Assembly (NCBI GenBank): GCA_002320775.1
Contig: DCKY01000235.1
Coordinates: 1-7,390, forward strand
Direction of reading: 5' to 3'
Origin: Planctomycetes bacterium UBA1662
GTDB taxonomy: Bacteria > Planctomycetota > UBA8108
DNA length: 7,390 nt
This document shows, in pieces, positions 1 to 6,015 of the stretch. The notes beneath the pieces were generated by a model, which saw nothing but the letters and a program-made list of their open reading frames with translations, did not search any database and was not told the DNA's origin. Position 1 is the first letter of the stretch. The number at the start of each line of letters is the position of its first letter. The translations under genes and the position numbers were made by a program.

Positions 1-710
1 CAATAGGGGCAGATCGTCCGTGTTTTCTCGATCTCACCGGGCTCGCCCTCGTGCCGCATGGCCTTGCGGTCACCGAGCGCCCCGGTGGGGCAGGTCTGCA
101 CGCACTGGCCGCAGAAGGTGCAGTCGGAATCTTTCAGCGACCCGTCGAACTCGGTGGAGATCCGGGTCTCGAAGCCGCGGTTGAGGATGTTGATGGCGTG
201 GTCGCCCTCCTGCTCGGCGCAGACGCGAACGCAGCGGTAGCAGGAGATGCAGAGGTCGTAGTCGCGCAGGATGAAGGGGTTCTCGTCGTCGGTTCTCGAG
301 CATCCCGAATGCGCGCCTTCGAAGCGCCCGGTGCGTGCCTCGTAGCGGTCAACAAGCTGCGCGAGCTCCTGGGAGGCGTAGCCGCGCAGGGGGTCGACGT
401 CAACCTCCCGGTTTTCGCTGGCCACGAGCTCGAGGAGGATCTTGCGGTGTTCTTCGATGTTTTCAGTCGAGGTGCGTACCTCCATCCCTTCACTCGCGGG
501 CGTGGTGCAGGAGGCGACCGGGTTGCGGACTCCCTCGACCTCGACGACGCACATACGGCAGCCGCCGAAGGGATCGAGACGCCTGTCGTAGCAGAGTGTG
601 GGTATCTCGCCGCCTGCGCGGCTTGCGACCTCGTAGATCGTCTCCCCCGGAGAGAAGGAAACCTCCACGCCGTCAAGGATCATCGTTTTCATTTCAGCTT
701 TTTCAGTCAT
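1..710 (-). CDS. Molybdenum formate dehydrogenase, catalytic (alpha) subunit, N-terminal part; cut by the window edge
   Basis: This is the first 236 residues of a subunit expected to oxidise formate to CO2 at a molybdopterin centre in the cytoplasm and pass electrons to the NAD-reducing partner encoded just upstream. A plant-type [2Fe-2S] domain comes first, with Cys40, 51, 54 and 68 (CX10CX2CX13C). Two [4Fe-4S] ferredoxin motifs follow: Cys154, 157, 160, 164 and Cys197, 200, 203, 207. The visible part ends in RTICPY plus two bases of a Cys codon, which matches the start of the Fe4S4-molybdopterin domain and argues against an iron-only hydrogenase or plain ferredoxin. Between the [2Fe-2S] and ferredoxin parts, where NuoG-like proteins bind a His-Cys cluster, residues 98-119 have no cysteine. 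The start at 710 lies 15 bp after the preceding stop codon and has no strong Shine-Dalgarno. Met7 or Met10 could also be the start. The catalytic residues lie outside the window, so other molybdopterin oxidoreductases with this N-terminus are possible. Confidence 0.85.
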   Translation of the reverse strand, partial: MTEKAEMKTMILDGVEVSFSPGETIYEVASRAGGEIPTLCYDRRLDPFGGCRMCVVEVEGVRNPVASCTTPASEGMEVRTSTENIEEHRKILLELVASENREVDVDPLRGYASQELAQLVDRYEARTGRFEGAHSGCSRTDDENPFILRDYDLCISCYRCVRVCAEQEGDHAINILNRGFETRISTEFDGSLKDSDCTFCGQCVQTCPTGALGDRKAMRHEGEPGEIEKTRTICPY

Positions 711-725
711 CGGCTCTGACGGCGG

Positions 726-2393
726 CTATTTGAGCCGCAGCTCGACCTCCTCCTGGAAGTATTTTAGCAGACTCTCGGTGATGAGCGGAGCGGCCATTCC
801 GAGGCCACAGGCGCTCGTTGCCTTCATGACCTTGCCGATGTCGCGCACCTCCGATTCCCAGTCGGGCATCTCGGTGGGGCCGGACCGTCCGCCGAGGCGC
901 TCGGTGAGCCTTCTCGTTCCGATCCGGCAGGGGAAGCACTTACCGCAGGATTCATCGGCGAAAAATTCCATCGCGTTTTCAGCCGCGGCGACCATATCGC
1001 GTCCCTGGTCGAAGACGATGATGCCTCCGGCCCCGAGAAAGGAGTCCCGGCTCCGGATCGAGGGCTCATCAAGGGTTACATCGAGGTCGTCTCCGGCCAG
1101 GAAGCCGCCCGAGAGACCCGCCATGGTGACAGCCTGGATGTCCTGTTCGCGGGCGGGGCCGCCGGCCCAGTCGTAGAGCAGGGTTGAAAGCGGCAGGCCC
1201 ATGGGCACCTCGTAGTTCCCCGGCCGGGCGATATCGCCCGAGAGGCTGATGACCTTCGTTCCTGCGTGGTCTCCCTCACCGAGGGACTGGTACCAGTCGG
1301 CTCCGCGCAGGACGATCGGCGGCGCTGAGACCAGGGTTTCCACGTTGTTGACCACCGTAGGCAGGTCCTCAAAGCCGTGGGTCACCGGGTAGGGCGGCCG
1401 GTTGCGCGGGAAGGGGTGCTTGCCCTCGAGGCTGTTGAGCAGGGAGCCCTCCTCTCCGCAGATATAGGCTCCGGCTCCGCGGCGCAGGTAGATCCTGAAG
1501 TCGAAGTCATCGACCCCGAGGATGTTATCTCCCAGGAGGCCGCCTTCTTCCGCCTCGGCGATGGCGCGCTCCAGGATGGCGAGGGTGCCGGGATACTCAT
1601 ACCGCAGGTAGATAAAGCCGCGGGTTGCTCCCGTCGCTCTCGCGGCGAGCGCCATGCCCTCGATGACGGCGTGGGGGTCGTGGTCCATGATCGCCCGGTC
1701 CTTGAAGCAGCCGGGCTCTCCCTCATCGGCGTTGCAGACGATCGTCTTGGGGTTTCCCGGAGCTTCCGCCACCGCCTTCCACTTGCGGCCGGTCGGGAAC
1801 CCGGCCCCGCCACGTCCGGCGAGGCCACTGTCGCTGATTTCATCGACGAGCTTCTCGGGGCTCATCTCCAGGGCGGCCTTCCTCAGAGCCTCGTAGCCCC
1901 CGGTCTCCCGGTAGCCGGCGAGGGTGGCGCGTCCGGGCTTGCGGATGGAGCCGAAGACGCACTCGTCGAGTCCGCCGGGGTTCGCTGCCGGAAGCGGTGA
2001 AGGAGCGTTCTCCAGCTCGTCGGCACTCAACCCGAGCAGCACCTCGTCGCCGCGCAGCACGGCCACCGGCTCATCGCAACGGCCGGGGCAGGGCATGGCG
2101 GTGGCGCCTTCACCAAGCTCTTCGAGGAGGTTTTCCGCATCGCGCAGTCGGCAGACCGGGCCATCGCAGACGCGGGATTTTTCTTTTCCACCGGGTTCGG
2201 TCGCCAGGTGGTGATAGAAGCTGATCGTGGTGTAGAGCTCCGCGAGCGGGATCCGCAGACCGGAGGCTATCGAACGAATCGCATCTTCGCTGAGATAACC
2301 ATCCCGGTCATGAAAGGCGTGCAGCACCGGCAGCAGGGGCGCGGGTTCATCACGCCAGCTTTCAATCAGGTCCTGGTCGCTCGTTGGGGACAT
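726..2393 (-). CDS. NAD(H)-linked diaphorase subunit, NuoE-NuoF fusion, beta subunit of formate dehydrogenase
   Basis: The 555-residue protein should transfer electrons between NAD(H), FMN and iron-sulfur clusters as the soluble partner of the formate dehydrogenase alpha subunit. Residues 1 to about 125 form a NuoE-like thioredoxin-fold [2Fe-2S] domain with Cys76, 81, 102 and 106 (CX4C and CX3C). The NuoF part follows. It has the FMN/NADH glycine-rich motif GRGGAGFPTG at 193-202, CNADEGEPGCFKDR at 220-233, a second glycine-rich segment RRGAGAYICGEEGS at 304-317, an SLBB domain around 380-430, and the [4Fe-4S] ligands Cys483, 486, 489 and 529. E. coli NuoF is about 445 residues, so the extra length is the fused NuoE domain, and no separate NuoE/FdsG gene is seen. 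The start at 2393 is supported by AGGAGA five bases upstream. The same layout occurs in HoxF of NAD hydrogenases and in complex I relatives, but the molybdopterin-type gene 15 bp downstream favours formate dehydrogenase. It looks intact. Confidence 0.92.
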   Translation of the reverse strand: MSPTSDQDLIESWRDEPAPLLPVLHAFHDRDGYLSEDAIRSIASGLRIPLAELYTTISFYHHLATEPGGKEKSRVCDGPVCRLRDAENLLEELGEGATAMPCPGRCDEPVAVLRGDEVLLGLSADELENAPSPLPAANPGGLDECVFGSIRKPGRATLAGYRETGGYEALRKAALEMSPEKLVDEISDSGLAGRGGAGFPTGRKWKAVAEAPGNPKTIVCNADEGEPGCFKDRAIMDHDPHAVIEGMALAARATGATRGFIYLRYEYPGTLAILERAIAEAEEGGLLGDNILGVDDFDFRIYLRRGAGAYICGEEGSLLNSLEGKHPFPRNRPPYPVTHGFEDLPTVVNNVETLVSAPPIVLRGADWYQSLGEGDHAGTKVISLSGDIARPGNYEVPMGLPLSTLLYDWAGGPAREQDIQAVTMAGLSGGFLAGDDLDVTLDEPSIRSRDSFLGAGGIIVFDQGRDMVAAAENAMEFFADESCGKCFPCRIGTRRLTERLGGRSGPTEMPDWESEVRDIGKVMKATSACGLGMAAPLITESLLKYFQEEVELRLK

Positions 2394-2397
2394 TAGT

Positions 2398-2403
2398 TCT
2401 CCT
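2398..2403 (-). promoter_or_regulatory. Strong Shine-Dalgarno of the NuoE-NuoF fusion gene
   Basis: The minus strand reads AGGAGA, then four bases, then ATG. It is the clearest ribosome binding site on the minus strand here and fixes the start at 2393. Confidence 0.8.
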
Positions 2404-2467
2404 GCCGGCGGGAATCGGGCCTCGAGCGGAGCTGGTGAGGCACGGTGAGAGTGTCTGCGAATTCTCG

Positions 2468-2473
2468 ATTATA
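2468..2473 (-). promoter_or_regulatory. Candidate -10 box (TATAAT) for the formate dehydrogenase genes
   Basis: A perfect TATAAT lies on the minus strand in the gap between the cytochrome stop codon and the diaphorase start. It would start RNA near 2461 with a leader of about 67 nt. The -35 position at 16-18 bp spacing reads CCTCAC, GCCTCA or AGCCTC, which is a poor match. A TTGAAA at 2484-2489 is only 10 bp from the -10 box, too close to act as a normal -35. If real, the promoter is probably weak or needs an activator. The two formate dehydrogenase genes could then be expressed apart from the cytochrome. Confidence 0.45.
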
Positions 2474-2477
2474 CAGG

Positions 2478-2499
2478 GAGGCTTTTCAAGTGAGGCTTT
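2478..2499 (-). repeat. Direct repeat AAAGCCTC, two copies 14 bp apart, upstream of the TATAAT box
   Basis: The minus strand carries AAAGCCTC at 2499-2492 and again at 2485-2478, separated by six bases. The pair covers the place where a -35 box would sit. Such spacing fits a direct-repeat activator site, but eight-base repeats also arise by chance. Confidence 0.35.
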
Positions 2500-2522
2500 G
2501 CGGGGGGCGACACCAGGAGAGC

Positions 2523-4649
2523 CTATTTTGACGGAGGGGTGATGTTCCGGCCCTCAAGGAACCACTGCCAGATCGCCTCGAATTGTTTGCGGGCATCGCC
2601 GCCGTAGTACGCCGTGAAGGGGCTGCGGGCCTCATCGTCGGCGAATTGAGGCATGCGGGAGTTTTTCACCACCCGGCTGGGGTCGAGCATCCAGCGATGG
2701 AAGTGTTCACGGCGCAGGCGCTCGCTGGCGTACATAAAGTTGGTGCCGGGCACCTCGAAGACGGCCTCGGGAGGTTTTTCCCCGACACCATGGCAGCTCA
2801 CGCAGCTGAAGCCCCCATCGCGAAGTGCGAGGCGTTTTCCGACTTTCGCCATGGCAGGGTCGGATTTTTCCAGGGGTTGAGAGACGTCCGGGTAGCCGTG
2901 CTGAAGAGCCAGGCCCCCGGCGATGCCCTGCGCCCGGGCCGGGAAGCGCGGCATACGCGAGCGCAGCCAGGGTCGCAGCTCGTAGTCGAGCGTGCCGGCG
3001 AGCTGTTTTTTTGTCCATTCCGGCCGGAGCTTTTCTCCGGTCCAGGTCAGAGGAGGCCTGGCCTGCACGACGCTGAATTTTTCCTCCGGGGATTCGGGCT
3101 CGTTTCCAGGCTCCAGCCGGTTGGCGATGAGGTGAGCCACTTCCTCCTCGAGAGTTGGCCAGCGCGCTGGAGCGGAGTCGCGTTCGTGACAGGCTCCGCA
3201 GCGCAGCTGCCGCATTTGCCGGGCAGCGAATTCAACCGGCGAGGAGCGGTCCAGTGAATCGAGGCGGGAGTTCGCGAAGTCCCGCAGGTTGGAGAGCTGT
3301 TTTTTCTCGAGTCCGAAGTTCGCGATGCCGTGGCGTCCGGGTGGGTTGGAGGAGAGGCAGCCACCTTTGAAGCCGCCCTTTTTCAGTGCCTCGATGTTAT
3401 TTGTGGCTGGGTAGGGGATGTCGTCCGGACCTTTTTCTTCGCTGAGCTGGTGGCAGTTGGCGCAGCGCAGCTTCTCGGCAAGCTCCTTGCCGAGAGCGGG
3501 ATTCGGCGGACGCTTGACGGCCTGTGTCTTCTGCGGATCGCCCGGCCGGGAGAGGAGAAAGGCGGCGAGGGCTCCTGCCTCGGCGGCTTTCAATTGGAAG
3601 TCACCCATGCGGATCCACTTGTAGTCCCGGTCAGGGTCGAGGAGAAATTCTTCGAGAGCCTGGGGGAGCCACTTCTCACCGATATTGCGCAGCGAGATCC
3701 GGTCGGCGCCGTCGGCCCCGGCTTTCCGGAGCGAATGACAATTGAAGCAGCCAAGGTCGGCGAAGAGCTCGCCGCCTTTTTTGATGACCTCGGGGGAGGC
3801 GGGCGCCCTGGCCTTTCCGGGCTTCCCCAGGCTTGCGAGCCAGGCGGCGATATTCCTGGCGTTCTCCCGAGATCCGGCTCCGTGCAGCAGGCGGGGCATC
3901 GTCGCCTGCTTTCTAAAGCTCCGCGGGTTCTCGATCCAGCGGGCAAGCCAGTCCTGCCGGAATTTTCTCCCTGCGGCGAGGAGAGAGGGGGCGTCCCTGG
4001 AGAGTTCGGGCATCGAGGTTTTCGAGATGTTGACGCCCGGATGGCATTTCACGCAGTGCAGCCCGGCGAAGAGCTCCCGTCCCTGGCGAAGGGCGGCACT
4101 TTCGCGGGCCGCCTTGTCGGTCGGGTCGTGGAAGAGGACCATGGGAGGCACCGGCTCGCGCTGCCAGTCGAAGGAGGACCAGAACAGCCGCAGCTCGCGG
4201 GCGCCGGCCGGGGGGGCCGTATAGGCGGCCAGCAGCGGAACCTTGCCGCTGTCGAGCTCCACGGTCACCGCCTTTTCTCTCGAGAGGTCCTCTCCGCTCG
4301 AATCGAATATTTCTTTGCCTCCGAGGGTGAGGGTAAAGCGGCCGCGTCCCTCGATGCTGAAGGTGAAATCATCGGCCAGGTCGATATCGAGAAACCCCCG
4401 CCACTCGACCGTTGTGGGGCCCTGTCCGGTGAAGGGAGAAGGGGCCGTGTTCACCGGCAGATGGAGGGCCACCAGGCGGGTGAGGCGGCAATCCGTCGAG
4501 GTCTCTTCGTCCGCGGTTGAGAAGCACTGCAGCAGTCCAGGCGAGTAGACAGGTTCCGTCTCGGCTTCTTCCCGCGCGCGGAGAACACCAGCGCAGGCTA
4601 AGCTGCCGAGGACCGTGAAAACTGAAATTAGCCTGGAGTACCTGTTCAT
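2523..4649 (-). CDS. Secreted PA14-domain pentaheme cytochrome c
   Basis: The 708-residue protein is predicted to be exported and to carry electrons outside the cytoplasmic membrane. It begins MNRYSRLISVFTVLGSLACA, a basic start followed by a hydrophobic stretch, which fits a signal peptide. The Cys in SLAC is a poor lipobox, so signal peptidase I cleavage is more likely. Residues 34-174 resemble a PA14-like beta-sandwich (WRGFLDIDLADDFTF, then SGKVPLLAAYTAP). Five CXXCH heme sites follow: CVKCH 199-203, CFNCH 301-305, CANCH 396-400, CGACH 484-488 and CVSCH 616-620. Met candidates for the sixth ligand follow sites 1 (ATMPRLL), 2 (WIRMGDF), 4 (SRMPRFP) and 5 (SRMPQF). Site 3 has none nearby, though a His lies in PPGRHGI. 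The frame is open back to 4799, but the added 50 residues have no signal character, so 4649 was chosen; its Shine-Dalgarno is weak (GGGAAG). The partner and substrate are unknown. No catalytic domain is recognised. Confidence 0.85.
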   Translation of the reverse strand: MNRYSRLISVFTVLGSLACAGVLRAREEAETEPVYSPGLLQCFSTADEETSTDCRLTRLVALHLPVNTAPSPFTGQGPTTVEWRGFLDIDLADDFTFSIEGRGRFTLTLGGKEIFDSSGEDLSREKAVTVELDSGKVPLLAAYTAPPAGARELRLFWSSFDWQREPVPPMVLFHDPTDKAARESAALRQGRELFAGLHCVKCHPGVNISKTSMPELSRDAPSLLAAGRKFRQDWLARWIENPRSFRKQATMPRLLHGAGSRENARNIAAWLASLGKPGKARAPASPEVIKKGGELFADLGCFNCHSLRKAGADGADRISLRNIGEKWLPQALEEFLLDPDRDYKWIRMGDFQLKAAEAGALAAFLLSRPGDPQKTQAVKRPPNPALGKELAEKLRCANCHQLSEEKGPDDIPYPATNNIEALKKGGFKGGCLSSNPPGRHGIANFGLEKKQLSNLRDFANSRLDSLDRSSPVEFAARQMRQLRCGACHERDSAPARWPTLEEEVAHLIANRLEPGNEPESPEEKFSVVQARPPLTWTGEKLRPEWTKKQLAGTLDYELRPWLRSRMPRFPARAQGIAGGLALQHGYPDVSQPLEKSDPAMAKVGKRLALRDGGFSCVSCHGVGEKPPEAVFEVPGTNFMYASERLRREHFHRWMLDPSRVVKNSRMPQFADDEARSPFTAYYGGDARKQFEAIWQWFLEGRNITPPSK

Positions 4650-4743
4650 TACTTCCCGCCGGGCTGTGCCTTCGTGAACCTGCAGCATACTCCATGAACC
4701 GGTCTCGATTAAGCAGGTTGTCGACCCGCGGGAGAGGGCGTGC

Positions 4744-4813
4744 GCCTTCGGTCTTCCGGTAATCTCTCCGGCCGGGGGCCGCTGTCTCCGACAAGGCACT
4801 TGTTACCGAAGGC
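4744..4813. repeat. Perfect 9-bp inverted repeat, arms 61 bp apart
   Basis: GCCTTCGGT at 4744-4752 and its reverse complement ACCGAAGGC at 4805-4813 match in all nine bases. Their centres are 61 bp apart, close to six helical turns. The right arm begins at the last base of the proposed -35 box. A partial third copy, GCCTTCG, lies at 4668-4674. This could be a pair of regulator sites, but chance is possible. Confidence 0.4.
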
Positions 4814-4829
4814 TTCCTCAACATAGAAT
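4800..4829 (+). promoter_or_regulatory. Candidate sigma-70 promoter of the sugar transporter operon
   Basis: TTGTTA at 4800-4805 (four of six matches to TTGACA) is followed after 18 bp by TAGAAT at 4824-4829 (five of six matches to TATAAT). Transcription would start near 4836 and give a leader of about 52 nt before the start codon at 4888. The position fits, and it is the best plus-strand match in the gap. Confidence 0.5.
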
Positions 4830-4844
4830 TGCCCCTCTGATTAC

Positions 4845-4858
4845 TTTCGAGGTCGAAA
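4845..4858. promoter_or_regulatory. Operator-like perfect dyad TTTCGA-GG-TCGAAA
   Basis: Six bases, a two-base centre and their exact reverse complement form TTTCGAGGTCGAAA. It lies about 10-23 bases after the predicted transcription start and 29 bases before the transporter start codon. A two-base loop is too tight for a stable RNA hairpin, so a DNA site for a dimeric repressor fits better. Sugar operons of this kind are often controlled by LacI-family repressors, but no regulator gene lies in the window. Confidence 0.5.
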
Positions 4859-4872
4859 TAAAAGTTTTTTTA

Positions 4873-4878
4873 GAGGAA
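4873..4878 (+). promoter_or_regulatory. Shine-Dalgarno of the sugar-binding protein gene
   Basis: GAGGAA lies nine bases before the ATG at 4888. It follows a run of seven T at 4865-4871, an unpaired, U-rich leader that should leave the site accessible. Confidence 0.7.
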
Positions 4879-4887
4879 GAGTCCGCC

Positions 4888-6015
4888 ATGTTCAGCGCAT
4901 CCCGTTTTTTCTCCTGGTCAGTTCTTCTGCTTGCTCTTGTCGTTCTCGCCGTGGGCTGCGGCAAGGGCGGGGGAGATTCCACGGCAACACCCGAGCCTGG
5001 TGGTTCCGATGGCGGGGGAGCCGGGAAACGTATCATCATCCTGACCAACGGAACCTCCCCCTTCTGGGATGCCGCCAAGATCGGCGCCCAGGAAGCGGCG
5101 GCGGATCTCAAGACCGCCGAGGCGGGGCTGCGGGTCGTTGTCGACACCAACGATTTCAGCGATAAGGGGCAGATCGATAAGCTGCGTTCCTACCAGGGCA
5201 TGTCGGATGTCGCCGGGGTGGGAATCTCGATCACCAACTCCGGGAATTCGAGTATCGCCGATGAGCTTCGCAAGCTCGCCAAGCAGGGCGTCAAGGTCAT
5301 CACCATCGATTCGGACGTCGATCGAAAGAACGACCGTGACTCGCGGATCGCCTATCTCGGCACCGACAACGTCTACGGCGGGGAAGAGCTCGGCAAGGCA
5401 GCGAAGGGTCTCAAGCCCGATGGCGGCAAGTACGCGACCTTCGTCGGTCTCAAGGGCGCTGCCAATGCGATTGAACGTATCGGCGGCTTTGGAGTCGGTG
5501 CCGGCGACAAGTTTACCCAGAAGGAAAACTTTGGCGATGGAGGCGATCAGAACATCGCGCGCAAGAACGTACGGGATGCGATTGACCGTAACGCCGACCT
5601 TGATACCCTGGTGGGCATCTGGTCGTACAACGCCCCGGCGATCGTCGATATCGTCACGCAGCTCAAGCGACGCAAGGACTTCACCATCGTCACCTTCGAT
5701 GCCGAGCCGATCGCGATCGACCACATGAAGAACGGCATGATCGACGCCATGGCGGTTCAGAACCCCCATGCCATGGGTTACGAGGGAGTGCGCATGCTCA
5801 AGGCGCTCATTACTGATGATAAGGATGCACTCGCTGCGATGGAGAAGCGCATGAATCGAACCGAGGAGAAGGATCTCTTCGATACCGGCCTGAAGATCAT
5901 CATTCCCGATGAGGGCTCGCCTCTGGCGGACACTAAGTTCGGTGACAATACCAACAAGCTGACCCTCTCGAAATTCACAGAGTGGCTCAAGAGTAAGGGG
6001 CTGCAGGGGTCCTGA
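4888..6015 (+). CDS. Sugar ABC transporter substrate-binding lipoprotein (RbsB-like, Peripla_BP_4 type)
   Basis: The 375-residue protein should capture a sugar outside the cytoplasmic membrane and deliver it to the permease encoded next. A hydrophobic signal (FFSWSVLLLALVVLAVG) ends at Cys24, which fits a lipoprotein. A Gly/Ser/Pro-rich linker to about residue 46 then tethers the binding domain. The type I periplasmic-binding fold starts at RIIILTNGTSPFWDAA. By eye against E. coli RbsB, pocket residues seem conserved: Phe59/Trp60, Asp141 or Asp143 (IDSDVDR), Arg197 (ERIGG), Asn248 (WSYNAP), Asp271 (FDAEP) and Gln291 (AVQNP). This suggests a pentose or similar monosaccharide, but the actual substrate is not determined. 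The C-terminal 50 residues or so (from about 326) look like an extension beyond the usual fold. The start is supported by the upstream GAGGAA. It is the first gene of its operon, with a candidate promoter and operator upstream. Ribose is a guess from family resemblance; xylose, allose or inositol are open. Confidence 0.92.
   Translation: MFSASRFFSWSVLLLALVVLAVGCGKGGGDSTATPEPGGSDGGGAGKRIIILTNGTSPFWDAAKIGAQEAAADLKTAEAGLRVVVDTNDFSDKGQIDKLRSYQGMSDVAGVGISITNSGNSSIADELRKLAKQGVKVITIDSDVDRKNDRDSRIAYLGTDNVYGGEELGKAAKGLKPDGGKYATFVGLKGAANAIERIGGFGVGAGDKFTQKENFGDGGDQNIARKNVRDAIDRNADLDTLVGIWSYNAPAIVDIVTQLKRRKDFTIVTFDAEPIAIDHMKNGMIDAMAVQNPHAMGYEGVRMLKALITDDKDALAAMEKRMNRTEEKDLFDTGLKIIIPDEGSPLADTKFGDNTNKLTLSKFTEWLKSKGLQGS
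6005..6009 (+). promoter_or_regulatory. Shine-Dalgarno and coupled start of the permease gene
   Basis: AGGGG lies five bases before the permease ATG at 6015. The binding-protein stop TGA (6013-6015) shares its A with that ATG (TGATG), which favours translational coupling. Confidence 0.6.

Larger units (their letters stand above)
4650..4887. other. Divergent intergenic control region
   Basis: These 238 bp separate the cytochrome gene from the sugar transporter operon. On the plus strand they hold a sigma-70-like promoter, a 14-bp dyad, a 9-bp inverted repeat and a GC-rich hairpin (CGGCC, loop GGG, GGCCG at 4769-4781). No convincing promoter for the cytochrome was found on the minus strand. 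The best candidates had poor boxes or wrong spacing. The part up to 4799 is open in the cytochrome frame, so a longer cytochrome start cannot be fully excluded. No small gene was recognised. Confidence 0.7.

Noticed and set aside
51..719. A 222-codon plus-strand frame opposite the formate dehydrogenase alpha gene.
   Set aside because: The minus-strand frame carries twelve correctly spaced iron-sulfur cysteines. The plus-strand product shows no motif and is a shadow.
2484..2489. TTGAAA considered as the -35 box for the TATAAT at 2468-2473.
   Set aside because: The spacing is 10 bp, far below the 16-18 bp needed by sigma-70 RNA polymerase.
3330..4520. A long open frame of 396 codons on the plus strand, antisense to the cytochrome gene.
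   Set aside because: It lies entirely opposite a gene with five heme motifs, has no recognisable domain, and long antisense frames are common in GC-rich DNA.
4769..4781. GC-rich hairpin CGGCC-GGG-GGCCG considered as a transcription terminator.
   Set aside because: No run of T follows it on either strand, and it lies between two divergent gene starts where no terminator is needed.
4650..4799. Fifty extra N-terminal residues for the cytochrome if the far upstream ATG at 4799 is used.
   Set aside because: They would bury the signal peptide behind a polar, non-signal stretch, so the start at 4649 was preferred. ATG at 4688 was rejected for the same reason and because its GGAG lies only one base away.
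4918..5769. A 283-codon minus-strand frame opposite the sugar-binding protein gene.
   Set aside because: The plus-strand protein has a signal sequence and binding-protein motifs and sits in an operon. The reverse frame has neither domain nor ribosome binding site.
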